A stretch of DNA of 64,000 nucleotides. Origin: Chitinophaga filiformis (GTDB lineage Bacteria > Bacteroidota > Bacteroidia > Chitinophagales > Chitinophagaceae). The notes under the pieces are model-generated. The model was not told the DNA's origin. It was given only the letters and a program-made list of their open reading frames with translations, and ran no database searches. The position numbers and the translations under genes were made by a program. Shown here piece by piece: positions 27,131 to 36,001 of this stretch; within the stretch, counting starts at the first letter, position 1, and every line of letters begins with the position of its first letter. Location of the stretch: positions 1 through 64,000 of the forward strand of contig NZ_FNBN01000006.1 of assembly GCF_900102545.1 (NCBI RefSeq), in the 5' to 3' direction.

Positions 27131-28657
27131 TTATCTTAACCAATAATTGTTCAGTTGCATATAGGGATTATTATCCAGCGCGGCAGAGTTGATAGGCCAT
27201 GTCCAGCCGCCATTGTCGAATTGCGCCTGTGTAAGCGGATAATAACACCATTGCTGGCTTGTTACCCTGCCGGTGCGCACCACATCAAAGTAGTAGTGAC
27301 CTTCCATCATCAGCTCTTTTGCCCTTTCCGTGAAAATGGCATCCTTCAGGGCCTGGCCTGATCCTCCCTGGTATAATGTAGTCTTTGCACGCTGCCTGAT
27401 CATATTCATCAAACGGATCGCTTCATCTGTCTGTCCCAGTTCTGCCAGTGCTTCGGCTCTTAGCAGAATAGCTCCGGCGTACCGTAGTATAATAAGGTTG
27501 TTATCCACATTCACATCTTCATTACCCTGCTCATAAAGACTGTTATACTTGAGGAACATGAATGTGCCGTCATTGGAAAACATCTGTGAGTCAAACCACA
27601 TTTGTATCCTGGCGTCAGGTACGCCGGAAGGATACAGGCGACGCAGGTACTCTGCACGGAAGTAGCAGAAACTGTACTGGTGATTCCAGGCGGGACGTTT
27701 ATATGGATAGTGCACTACCAGCTCAGAAAGGTCATTCCACTTCTCGGCCAGTCCTTCTCCATAGTTGGAGCTGATCACTATATCAAAGAGGCTTTCTCTT
27801 GAACGGCCTTTGAAGATGGTGAACGATTCCTCTATCGGCAACAGCATGTAAGCGCCGCTGTTCATCAGTTCATTACCCAGATCAGCAGTAGCCTGGTAAT
27901 ACTTTTGCGCATTCGCTTTATCAAAACCTGCATTCCACATATGCATTTCCATCAGCAGTCCAACTGCTGACCCTCTGCTGGTACGGGCGCCCTGGTAAGC
28001 AGGTTCCGTAAATGTCCAGGGCAGATCTCCTAATACAGCTGTCAGGTCGGCGATACAGTTATTCATCACAGTCACCATCTTTTCCCTGGGCAAAGGATCC
28101 TGGTGATAAGCATCTGTATAGTATGCCACATCTCCCCAGAGTCGTACCATGATGAAATAAGAAAGGCAACGCATAAAGGTGGCTTCTGCTTTATAGGTCC
28201 TTTTACGGGCATCTTCCAGATCGGGTATGTCACGCCTGTCTATTTCATAGATCAGGATATTACAAGCCTGTATCACACGATAATAGGGCTTCCAGTCTGC
28301 CAGCATATAAAGATCAAAGATGTCCCAGAAGTCTTTGCCTGGTGGCCTGTAAATAACCGGTATCAGGTCATTCTTGGCCACATATTCAACGAAGGTCCTG
28401 TCTGCCCCGTCACCCTTTGGTGACATTGCCAGCATACCGCCCCTCGCTTCTCCTGCCAGTGCAAACAGCGGACAGGCACCTGCAGCATCTCTGAATAGGC
28501 CATAGATATCCCAGATATTGTCTTCCACATCTTTTGCTGACTTGAAGAACGTGTTTCCTGAAAGCCTGTCCAGCGGCTGCACATTCAGGAACTTCTTACA
28601 CCCGTACTGACTGCAGAGCAGTAAACAGGCAGTGATATAAATAAACCTCCGGAGCAT
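27131..28657 (-). CDS. SusD/RagB-family lipoprotein (second pair of ten-gene operon)
   Basis: A 508-residue surface-binding lipoprotein. I choose MLRRFIYITACLLLCSQYGC (lipobox Cys20) as start, because the longer frame begins inside the SusC gene. The SusD helical core (CNILIYEIDRRDIPD, KAEATFMRCLSYFIMVRLWGDV) and C-terminal RagB segment (IFTERAKELMMEGHYYFDVVRTG) are clear. It follows its SusC partner by 19 bp. Confidence 0.93.
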   Translation of the reverse strand: MLRRFIYITACLLLCSQYGCKKFLNVQPLDRLSGNTFFKSAKDVEDNIWDIYGLFRDAAGACPLFALAGEARGGMLAMSPKGDGADRTFVEYVAKNDLIPVIYRPPGKDFWDIFDLYMLADWKPYYRVIQACNILIYEIDRRDIPDLEDARKRTYKAEATFMRCLSYFIMVRLWGDVAYYTDAYHQDPLPREKMVTVMNNCIADLTAVLGDLPWTFTEPAYQGARTSRGSAVGLLMEMHMWNAGFDKANAQKYYQATADLGNELMNSGAYMLLPIEESFTIFKGRSRESLFDIVISSNYGEGLAEKWNDLSELVVHYPYKRPAWNHQYSFCYFRAEYLRRLYPSGVPDARIQMWFDSQMFSNDGTFMFLKYNSLYEQGNEDVNVDNNLIILRYAGAILLRAEALAELGQTDEAIRLMNMIRQRAKTTLYQGGSGQALKDAIFTERAKELMMEGHYYFDVVRTGRVTSQQWCYYPLTQAQFDNGGWTWPINSAALDNNPYMQLNNYWLR

Positions 28658-28676
28658 AGCAATACTTTTAAAAACA

Positions 28677-31600
28677 TTAGAATTCAACATTCATCCCGAA
28701 GTTGTAACTGCGGGCAATAGGATAACCTCCCGACTGGTCACGACCCAGGGCAGATACATTCTCCGGGTTAGGACCACTGTATGGCGAGAAGGTGATCAGG
28801 TTATTGCAGGACAGGTACATACGGACAGAGTTGATGCTGTAGCGGCTGGTGAACTTCCTGTTTACCAGGTAAGCCAGCGTTACTGTATTCACCTTGAAAT
28901 AAGAACCATCTTCCTGTATCAGCGTCTGATCATAGCGGTAAGGCCGGATGTCGTTATAGCGTTTATAGTCAAATGGATTAGGATATTTTGCCGTGGAACC
29001 CGGTCCTTTCCAATAGTCTACATCGCTGAAGTCGACCATGGCTTTCTGATTGTAAGGATCTCCGAGGAACTGCATTCTCTCTGCAAATGCATTGTTCAGG
29101 ATATCCCTGATAAGTGTGAAAGAAGTGCTGATGTTGAGAGAGAAGTTTTTCCAGTTCACATAAGACTGTATACCACCAGTGATCAGCGGCTGTGAATTAC
29201 CGGCAGGCACATAGTCATTTCCATCCAGGATATAGTTACCATCCACATCTTTCCAGATAGGATCACCCGCTTTAAAGTAAGTACCGCTTGCTGTTCGGAA
29301 ACGTTGCCCTGTAGCAGGATCTACTGGTACATCTGCATCAGTGGCGTAAACACCTTCTGTTTTCAACAGGTAGTTCGTAAGACTGTTACGACCTACACGG
29401 AACAGGGTATGCTGACTGGTCGAATTGTCATATTGCACTAACTGTCTTGCACCATTCGGGAGACTGGTCAGCACGTCTTTATTCAGAGCGCCATTCAGGG
29501 AGATAGTCCATTGCACTTCACTGGTACGGGGTAGCGGACGGAAGGTGAAAGTCAGTTCATAACCGTAGTTGATCAGCGAAGTTTCATTGGTAGTGATCTC
29601 ATTGAAGCCGGTAATATTAGACAATGATTTGGTACGCAGCAGGTTCTTCACCGTTTTGTAATAACCATCGAAGATCACCTCTAGCCTGCTGTCAAAGAAA
29701 CCAGCCTCAAAACCGAAGTTATACTGTGTAGTGGCAGTAGGCTGCAGATAGGTATTGGGCAACCGGCCGAAGTTGATACCTAAGCGGGGATTGGCATTGT
29801 AGGTACCACGGGGATCATAGGTACCATAGATGGAAAAGATATCTCCGGTAGGTACGATGTTTTGTCCCCAGCTACCACGCAATGAACCATAGGTCAGCCA
29901 TTTACTGTCGCTCAGACCCGGTTCCTTATTGAAGTTCCAACGGAGTCCGATAGCGGGATTTTTTGAGTAAGGATCTTCGAACCCGCTGCTGGATGTACCG
30001 TCCATACGGTAGCTGACATCCAGTACATACTTCTGCTTGTAATTGTAGGAAAATGTTCCTGCAAAGGAGGCCACGTGCTGTTTGCTGTAGTTATCCAGGA
30101 GACCTCCCCCGCGGGAAGCATATCCATCATAACCGAGCGGTCCTTCGTATTGGTTATTCGGCGTTTTCTCCTGCTGAATCACCTGTGCCTGGAAACCGCG
30201 GTTATAGAATTCGTTAAAAGCAGAAATGAAGAAATTGTGGTTTGTATTAAGGATATAGTTGTATGATATCGTGTTACGGTTGTACAATGTGTACTTCCGG
30301 TCATTGTAAGCATAGATCTGCGAGAAATCATTATGCGCCTCTGCAGGTGTGAATCTATCCTCCGTATTGGAAGCATATTCATAACTCACGCTGGAACCGA
30401 GGTTCAGTCCCTGTACCAGCTGATAGCTCACATCAAGACTGCTGCGCACGTTTCCTGTTTTGTTGTCATTCCGGGTATTCAGTGCAGACAACACACCTGC
30501 AGTACTCTGGTAAAAAGAAGGTCCCGGCAACAATGATGATGCAGACGCATTATTCGATACACCACTTTGCGTAAGGCCATTACCATCACCCTTATTTCTT
30601 CTACCTACCTGTGTGGACAAAGTAGTGAATACCCTGAATTTAGGATTAGGCTGATACAGCATGTTGGTATTAATAGAATAACGGTCAAATCCTGTATTGC
30701 GGATCACACCATTTTCATGATAGTATCCCAGGTCTACTTTATAGTTAAACTTAGGATCACCACCGCTGATATTCACGTTGTGTGTCTGGTTGTAAGTAGT
30801 GGCATAGAACACATCCTGCCAGTTTGTAGAGTTGTTGTAATAGGGATTCAAACTATCCGCCAGGAAAGCCTGGTTAGAGATCTTGTAAATATCTTCCATG
30901 TTATTTCCTCCGTAGATCATACCCAGCCTTATTCTCCTCTCTTCCTTACCACCTATAGTAGGGCGTAGCTTAGGAGGATTATTGATGAAGAAGTTACCGG
31001 TATATCTTACGATGGGGATAGGAGAACTACCACGTCTTGTCGTGATCAGGATTACGCCATACGCACCTCTTGATCCGTACAAAGCCGTAGCCTGCGAGTC
31101 TTTCAGGATCTCCATGCTTTCAATATCTTCCGGAGGAATCAATGACAGAGGGCTTACGCCAGGTCCTGCCGACTGATAACCATATTCAAAGTTAGCGTCT
31201 GCTTCCACCGGCACGCCATCAATTACATATAGTGGAGAAGTCGGCGAAAGAAAAGCATCATTACCGCTACCGGTAACACTGATATTGGACAAGCCTCTGA
31301 TCTGTATGATACCACGGCCACCAGGTGTACCGGTATTGTTCTGGATATTCAGACCGGCTACACGCCCCTGTAAGAGCTGTTCCACATTCGATACAGGAAT
31401 ATCCTGCAGTTCTTTACCACTTACAATCACGGCAGAACCTGTGGTCACTTCCCTGGTCTTCTTCTGATAACCGATCACCACCGCTTCATTCAGTTTGTTC
31501 TCCGTTACCACCAGCCTTATTACAAGATCACGTTTGTCTTTCAGCTTAAACTTATAATCTGAAAAGCCGATATAGCGGAACAGCAAAGCAGCATCCGGTG

Positions 31601-31841
31601 CAACGGATACGCTGAAAGCACCGGCAGCATTGGTAACACCTACTGCTTTAGGCGGAGTGCCCGCCATGATACTTACACCCACCAGTGGCTCATTGGTCTG
31701 GGCATCCCTTACCACGCCCTTTACCTGTACTTTCTCCTGTGCCTGCGCCACCAGTACTGGCAGCAGCAGTAACAGTCCTATCATTTTATATAAACGCAGA
31801 CATTGCATAGTCACAGTTTTTTGTGTTGTTAACTCATTCAT
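28677..31841 (-). CDS. SusC/RagA TonB-dependent transporter (second pair of ten-gene operon)
   Basis: An outer-membrane importer of about 1054 residues. The start MNELTTQKTVTM overlaps the DUF5007 stop by 8 bp; an in-frame Met at 31808 would also serve. The open frame's 16 residues upstream lie inside the previous gene. After the signal (ending near VAQAQ) come a carboxypeptidase-like domain (VKGVVRDAQTNEPLVGVSI), the plug with SPLYVIDGVPV and SMEILKDSQATALYGSRGAYG, and a beta-barrel ending in GMNVEF. It is the second SusC in one operon, which suggests two distinct ligands or two sizes of one ligand. Confidence 0.93.
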   Translation of the reverse strand: MNELTTQKTVTMQCLRLYKMIGLLLLLPVLVAQAQEKVQVKGVVRDAQTNEPLVGVSIMAGTPPKAVGVTNAAGAFSVSVAPDAALLFRYIGFSDYKFKLKDKRDLVIRLVVTENKLNEAVVIGYQKKTREVTTGSAVIVSGKELQDIPVSNVEQLLQGRVAGLNIQNNTGTPGGRGIIQIRGLSNISVTGSGNDAFLSPTSPLYVIDGVPVEADANFEYGYQSAGPGVSPLSLIPPEDIESMEILKDSQATALYGSRGAYGVILITTRRGSSPIPIVRYTGNFFINNPPKLRPTIGGKEERRIRLGMIYGGNNMEDIYKISNQAFLADSLNPYYNNSTNWQDVFYATTYNQTHNVNISGGDPKFNYKVDLGYYHENGVIRNTGFDRYSINTNMLYQPNPKFRVFTTLSTQVGRRNKGDGNGLTQSGVSNNASASSLLPGPSFYQSTAGVLSALNTRNDNKTGNVRSSLDVSYQLVQGLNLGSSVSYEYASNTEDRFTPAEAHNDFSQIYAYNDRKYTLYNRNTISYNYILNTNHNFFISAFNEFYNRGFQAQVIQQEKTPNNQYEGPLGYDGYASRGGGLLDNYSKQHVASFAGTFSYNYKQKYVLDVSYRMDGTSSSGFEDPYSKNPAIGLRWNFNKEPGLSDSKWLTYGSLRGSWGQNIVPTGDIFSIYGTYDPRGTYNANPRLGINFGRLPNTYLQPTATTQYNFGFEAGFFDSRLEVIFDGYYKTVKNLLRTKSLSNITGFNEITTNETSLINYGYELTFTFRPLPRTSEVQWTISLNGALNKDVLTSLPNGARQLVQYDNSTSQHTLFRVGRNSLTNYLLKTEGVYATDADVPVDPATGQRFRTASGTYFKAGDPIWKDVDGNYILDGNDYVPAGNSQPLITGGIQSYVNWKNFSLNISTSFTLIRDILNNAFAERMQFLGDPYNQKAMVDFSDVDYWKGPGSTAKYPNPFDYKRYNDIRPYRYDQTLIQEDGSYFKVNTVTLAYLVNRKFTSRYSINSVRMYLSCNNLITFSPYSGPNPENVSALGRDQSGGYPIARSYNFGMNVEF

Positions 31842-32874
31842 CCCTGAACCTTGGGTTATTCCTGAAATAGAAGATGATCTCCCAGTCACCTTTCTGATAG
31901 ATATTGAAATTCAGGTCCAGCACGCCGGTCTCCCTGACATTTCCAAAGCCTACCCTGGTGAAGCTGAACCTTACATATGCCTGTGAACCATCACCATTTG
32001 TATATTTTGTTCTAAAGCGCATTGCAGGAATCGGGTAAGCCACCTCGTAAGTCACTTCCGTTGCAGTCATCTGCCTATTGAAGCCATGTAAAATGGAATC
32101 CCAGGGTGTGAGATTGAATTTTTGAGGATCGATAGGCAGAGAGTCCTTATCCATGAACTTGAAGGACAAAGAATTGCCGTTTCCTTTGCGATGAAAGAAT
32201 ACCCTGACACTATCGCCTTTTAATGGCAGATTAGTGGCGTCATCTATCATGTTGTATACGCCCGGATGGTTGTAGATCAGCTCAAATACGGATGAATCAT
32301 TAGGATTAGGATAATTCGCACGGTGTGCGCCTGTGATCGCATCATATTCATAAGGCGCATAAGCCTGTTCCCGGAACGGCATCAGGGAAATGTCTTTATA
32401 CATATTGGTGCCACCGGAATTGGATGCTTCCACATCGAACAGATAACCGGAGTCAGGTTGCTGTCGCATGGCAGTGCCGACCGCTTCTGCCCAGAGTACA
32501 AAATCGCCTGACTGTTGTCTGACTTCAAAAACGGAATGTGTCTCTATGCCACGTTTAGCTTCTATCTCTGCCAATGATTTTTCATAACCGGTATAAGATG
32601 ACTTCCATACCAGTGCTTCCACTTTCTGATCAAAATCATTGGTAGGTTTACCATCCTTCTTATACCTGACATTCAGTATGCGGAAGTTAATCGGTGTGGT
32701 AGAGTTATCTGTATTAAAGATCTGGGAGTATAAAGTTGTCCTTCCCAGCACAGGAGCGAATACCTTCTGGTTATACACCGCACGTTTGCTGAGATAGTCG
32801 AGATCATCCGCCGCCCATTTCCGGCAGGCGAAGAATAACAGTGGTAAAGACAGTAATATAAAAAGTCGTCGCAT
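31834..32874 (-). CDS. DUF5007-like lipoprotein
   Basis: A 346-residue lipoprotein (lipobox FFAC, Cys17). The mature part is beta-rich with no catalytic motif I can identify. The N-terminal segment KRAVYNQKVFAPVLGRTTLYSQIFNTDNSTTPI is characteristic of proteins I believe to be DUF5007, which recur between a fasciclin gene and a SusC gene in Sphingobacteria-type loci. It sits between the fasciclin-CBM6 gene (11 bp) and the second SusC (8-bp overlap). Function unknown. A surface-binding role is likely from the lipoprotein signal and context. Confidence 0.65.
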   Translation of the reverse strand: MRRLFILLSLPLLFFACRKWAADDLDYLSKRAVYNQKVFAPVLGRTTLYSQIFNTDNSTTPINFRILNVRYKKDGKPTNDFDQKVEALVWKSSYTGYEKSLAEIEAKRGIETHSVFEVRQQSGDFVLWAEAVGTAMRQQPDSGYLFDVEASNSGGTNMYKDISLMPFREQAYAPYEYDAITGAHRANYPNPNDSSVFELIYNHPGVYNMIDDATNLPLKGDSVRVFFHRKGNGNSLSFKFMDKDSLPIDPQKFNLTPWDSILHGFNRQMTATEVTYEVAYPIPAMRFRTKYTNGDGSQAYVRFSFTRVGFGNVRETGVLDLNFNIYQKGDWEIIFYFRNNPRFRDE

Positions 32875-32885
32875 GGGTAGTAATT

Positions 32886-34496
32886 TTAGTTTAATGGCCG
32901 GAATGTGACAGACTTCACATCAAATCCTTCATGGTCTACAAACAGGCGCATCACATGCGTTCCTTTAGTTAGATAGACACTGGTAACGACGTTCTGTCTT
33001 TTATGATAATCGCCGGTATTAGGCATTTTCAATTGGCCGGTAACATCCACGCCGTCAAACTCAAGATGAATAACCCCATCACTCCTGTTGGAACCGGCGA
33101 GTACGAATGTGTTGTAATAGCCTGTTTGTTTTACCACCACTGTATAGTTCATCCATTCGCCGGTCTCGGTCCAGCCCACCTGGTAGCCGCCTCCTTCATT
33201 TCTGGAGAAGTCAATATCCACGCCTTCAGATGGACGGTATTTACCACCATTGTTTCCTGTGTTATTGTCATGATATCCAACTCCTTCTCCCCCGCTATCA
33301 TAGTCTTCAAGGGTAATCACGCCAGGGATGGTCATTGGAGCGCCTTTACGGAGGAATTTAAGGTAACGCAGATCGAAGTTGGCAAAGTCGAAAAACAGCT
33401 TCATAAGATGACGGCCTGCAGTCAGCTGCACTGTTGTAGTGATATCGCGGAATGTATCGTAGCCGCCCGTCCCAGGCATTACCATTGCACTGCCTATTAC
33501 CGGCTTTCCATCTATTTCGATGTGTACCCGGCCATCAGATCCACCACTACCATATCGTAGCGTCATATCATATTCGCCGGTTTCTGTGACCTCAACAGTG
33601 TAATCCATCCACTCTCCTGTCTCTGTCCATCCTACCTTGAGGCCATTTTCACTGGAGGCAGTAGTAATATCCACCTGTTCTGCAGGACGATACTGACCTC
33701 CCTGGTTATTCAACGAGAAATCCAGATAAGCCACCTTGTTGCCGCCGCGGTTGAATTGCTCCAGTCCTACTACACCAGGTATGTAGAACGGAAACTCATT
33801 CCATGGAGCAGACACTGTGGGGTTCATCCTGGGGATGAATTCATCAAAGCCGAACATGTGATCTTTATCCAGCACATTTACCAGTCCTGTTTTGGTTTTT
33901 ATATCAATGGCTACTGTGCTGGCTTTACTCCACCGGTTGGTGTAGATCACACCTTTGGTATCACTGAAGGTGATCACACCCGGCCCGCCATTCACATGAC
34001 CTTCTGCATTGGTACGATTGAATTTACCATGCATAGGATAGTTATACCTTATAGCAGTCAGCCTGATACCATCCTGTAATACCATTGAGCGGGAAGGGAA
34101 TGTATCCCTGATAATGTAGCGACTCACAAGGGTATCAAGTTGTTCAAAGGGCACGGTGCCGATGAACATATGCCCCCGGCCCTGAATAGTGCGAAGCGTA
34201 TTCATATTTTCAATGGCCTGTTTGAAGCTGGCATCAGTAGGTGCGAATACCGTATACAGACCTGACTTCAATGAGTCCGTCAGGTGTACTCTCTCCACTG
34301 CCAGCAGGAAAGAATCGTACTGATGTTCGCTTTGCAGGAACTCAAAGGTGGTGCCATCAAACTCCCTCAGCTGATTCTGATAACTGTAGTACCCACTGTC
34401 CTTTTTACAGGCTGTAGATAGCAATAGTATTCCCAGCCCTGCAACCAGCAGCTTCTTTATGTTGATCATATATCTCATCATTTTTATCATTGCCAA
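32886..34496 (-). CDS. Fasciclin lipoprotein with two CBM6-like modules
   Basis: A 536-residue lipoprotein (lipobox LLSTAC, Cys30; Met at residue 7 or 10 could also start). A FAS1 domain covers about 45-205 (GLYTVFAPTDASFKQAIENM; VNVLDKDHMF). Two tandem CBM6-like beta-sandwich modules follow: about 240-385 and 390-536. Each begins with GV(I/V)xLExx...GG and carries the repeated VGWTETGEWMDYTV or VGWTETGEWMNYTV motif and an aspartate-rich end. The modules clearly duplicated. The fusion joins an adhesion fold to carbohydrate-binding modules, so a glycan-binding surface protein is inferred. It overlaps the first SusD gene by about 10 bp. Confidence 0.83.
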   Translation of the reverse strand: MAMIKMMRYMINIKKLLVAGLGILLLSTACKKDSGYYSYQNQLREFDGTTFEFLQSEHQYDSFLLAVERVHLTDSLKSGLYTVFAPTDASFKQAIENMNTLRTIQGRGHMFIGTVPFEQLDTLVSRYIIRDTFPSRSMVLQDGIRLTAIRYNYPMHGKFNRTNAEGHVNGGPGVITFSDTKGVIYTNRWSKASTVAIDIKTKTGLVNVLDKDHMFGFDEFIPRMNPTVSAPWNEFPFYIPGVVGLEQFNRGGNKVAYLDFSLNNQGGQYRPAEQVDITTASSENGLKVGWTETGEWMDYTVEVTETGEYDMTLRYGSGGSDGRVHIEIDGKPVIGSAMVMPGTGGYDTFRDITTTVQLTAGRHLMKLFFDFANFDLRYLKFLRKGAPMTIPGVITLEDYDSGGEGVGYHDNNTGNNGGKYRPSEGVDIDFSRNEGGGYQVGWTETGEWMNYTVVVKQTGYYNTFVLAGSNRSDGVIHLEFDGVDVTGQLKMPNTGDYHKRQNVVTSVYLTKGTHVMRLFVDHEGFDVKSVTFRPLN

Positions 34497-36001
34497 TAGG
34501 GATTCTGGGTGATCAATGGATTCTGTTTGATGACTTCATCTGCTACCGGCCAATAGATGCCTCCCTTGGCAATCAGCTCCATAAAAGCAGGATCATTCTG
34601 TTTGATCTTGTTGTAGCGAATGAGATCAAACCAGCGCCAGCCCTCTCCCATCAACTCTTTACGCCGCTCTCTGAAGATGGCGTCTATCAGATCGCCTTCC
34701 CTGACGGCATCATAACGCTTTATCCTACGCAGGTCCCTGATTGTGTTCAACAGATCAATGGCCCGTTGCTGTTCTCCGATCACTGCCAGTGCTTCCGCCT
34801 GCAGCAATGCAATGTTTTCAAGACGCGTAATGACAATGGTGCTTGAATAGATCCTGAAAGAAGGATCTGAAGTATTACCATCCTGTATCACTTTTATCTT
34901 GCTGAAAATGGGGATCTGACTATTGAAGTTGGAGAAGTAGCGCTGCGAAGTAGGTACTCCGGTCAGTGTATCCAGGCTAAAACGCTCATCCACCGGCTGG
35001 TCAAATACTGACAGGATGGTATCTTTCGGTACATAGATATCCGGTAGTGCTTTGTTGATAACAGGTTCTGCCAGTGTCATTTCTTCCAGGTGACCAGAGA
35101 AAGAAGCATCCACATGGCCCCAGTCAAAATTGAAAGCCAGGATGTGGTTATCTTTCTTCCATTTGAAAAAGCCATTGCCGCTCACCAGTTCATCCGTGCC
35201 AACATAGTAGCTACCTCCTTTGGAGTAGTTGTCCAGCACAAACTGACCATATACAGATGCATCAACATACTTTCCCTGCCATGCGGCCACATGGGCAAGG
35301 ATCGCATAGGCTGTATGCTTACGCGCCAGCACACCATACCAGCGGGTGCTGCTTTCATTGTAGTAGGCGCCTGATTGTTGCGGATCATCGGCACTGTATT
35401 TATATGGTAAGTCTGCCGCAGACTGTACCAGTTCTTTCTCCACGAATGCGAGAACCGTCTGTTTATCCTCTCTTGGTTTATTTTCAAATTCACCGTCATG
35501 TGAAGACGTGATCAGTGGCACATCTCCCCATACAGATACGAGGAAGAAATAAACATACGCGCGTATACAACGCATCTGTGCAACATCCACACGCATATTC
35601 TCTTCAGAGTATTTTGGATCGCGTGCCTTTACTTCGCCTACATGCTCGAGGAACATATTAGCGGCATTGATCACAGCATAAAAACGGCGCCAGTTGGAGA
35701 GTGATTCCAGCAAAGGATAGGCTGCCCGCAGGTCATTGCGGATAATCGCTTTCATATCCTGTCGTTGCAGCGCATAAAAATCGCCCTTACGCAATTCACC
35801 ATACATCCACCAGGCATTATTATCAGCCATGGCAGCGCGCAGAAGGCCATAAACAGCTACCAGCGCCGTACGTGTATCTTCATGTGAATTCCAGAAATTC
35901 TCTTCCGATACAGCGTGAGAGGAATCAATATCCAGCAGTTTTTTGCAACCGGTAAAGGTGGTGCAAGAGAAGATGATTGTTATCAGGAATAAGCGTTTCA
36001 T
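34487..36001 (-). CDS. SusD/RagB-family lipoprotein (first pair of ten-gene operon)
   Basis: A 504-residue surface lipoprotein (lipobox FTGC, Cys19). Typical SusD helices (VAQMRCIRAYVYFFLVSVWGD) and the C-terminal RagB region (IFRERRKELMGEGWRWFDLIRYN) are visible. Its start codon overlaps the SusC stop codon by one base (TGATG), so translation is coupled to the transporter. Confidence 0.93.
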   Translation of the reverse strand: MKRLFLITIIFSCTTFTGCKKLLDIDSSHAVSEENFWNSHEDTRTALVAVYGLLRAAMADNNAWWMYGELRKGDFYALQRQDMKAIIRNDLRAAYPLLESLSNWRRFYAVINAANMFLEHVGEVKARDPKYSEENMRVDVAQMRCIRAYVYFFLVSVWGDVPLITSSHDGEFENKPREDKQTVLAFVEKELVQSAADLPYKYSADDPQQSGAYYNESSTRWYGVLARKHTAYAILAHVAAWQGKYVDASVYGQFVLDNYSKGGSYYVGTDELVSGNGFFKWKKDNHILAFNFDWGHVDASFSGHLEEMTLAEPVINKALPDIYVPKDTILSVFDQPVDERFSLDTLTGVPTSQRYFSNFNSQIPIFSKIKVIQDGNTSDPSFRIYSSTIVITRLENIALLQAEALAVIGEQQRAIDLLNTIRDLRRIKRYDAVREGDLIDAIFRERRKELMGEGWRWFDLIRYNKIKQNDPAFMELIAKGGIYWPVADEVIKQNPLITQNPYWQ

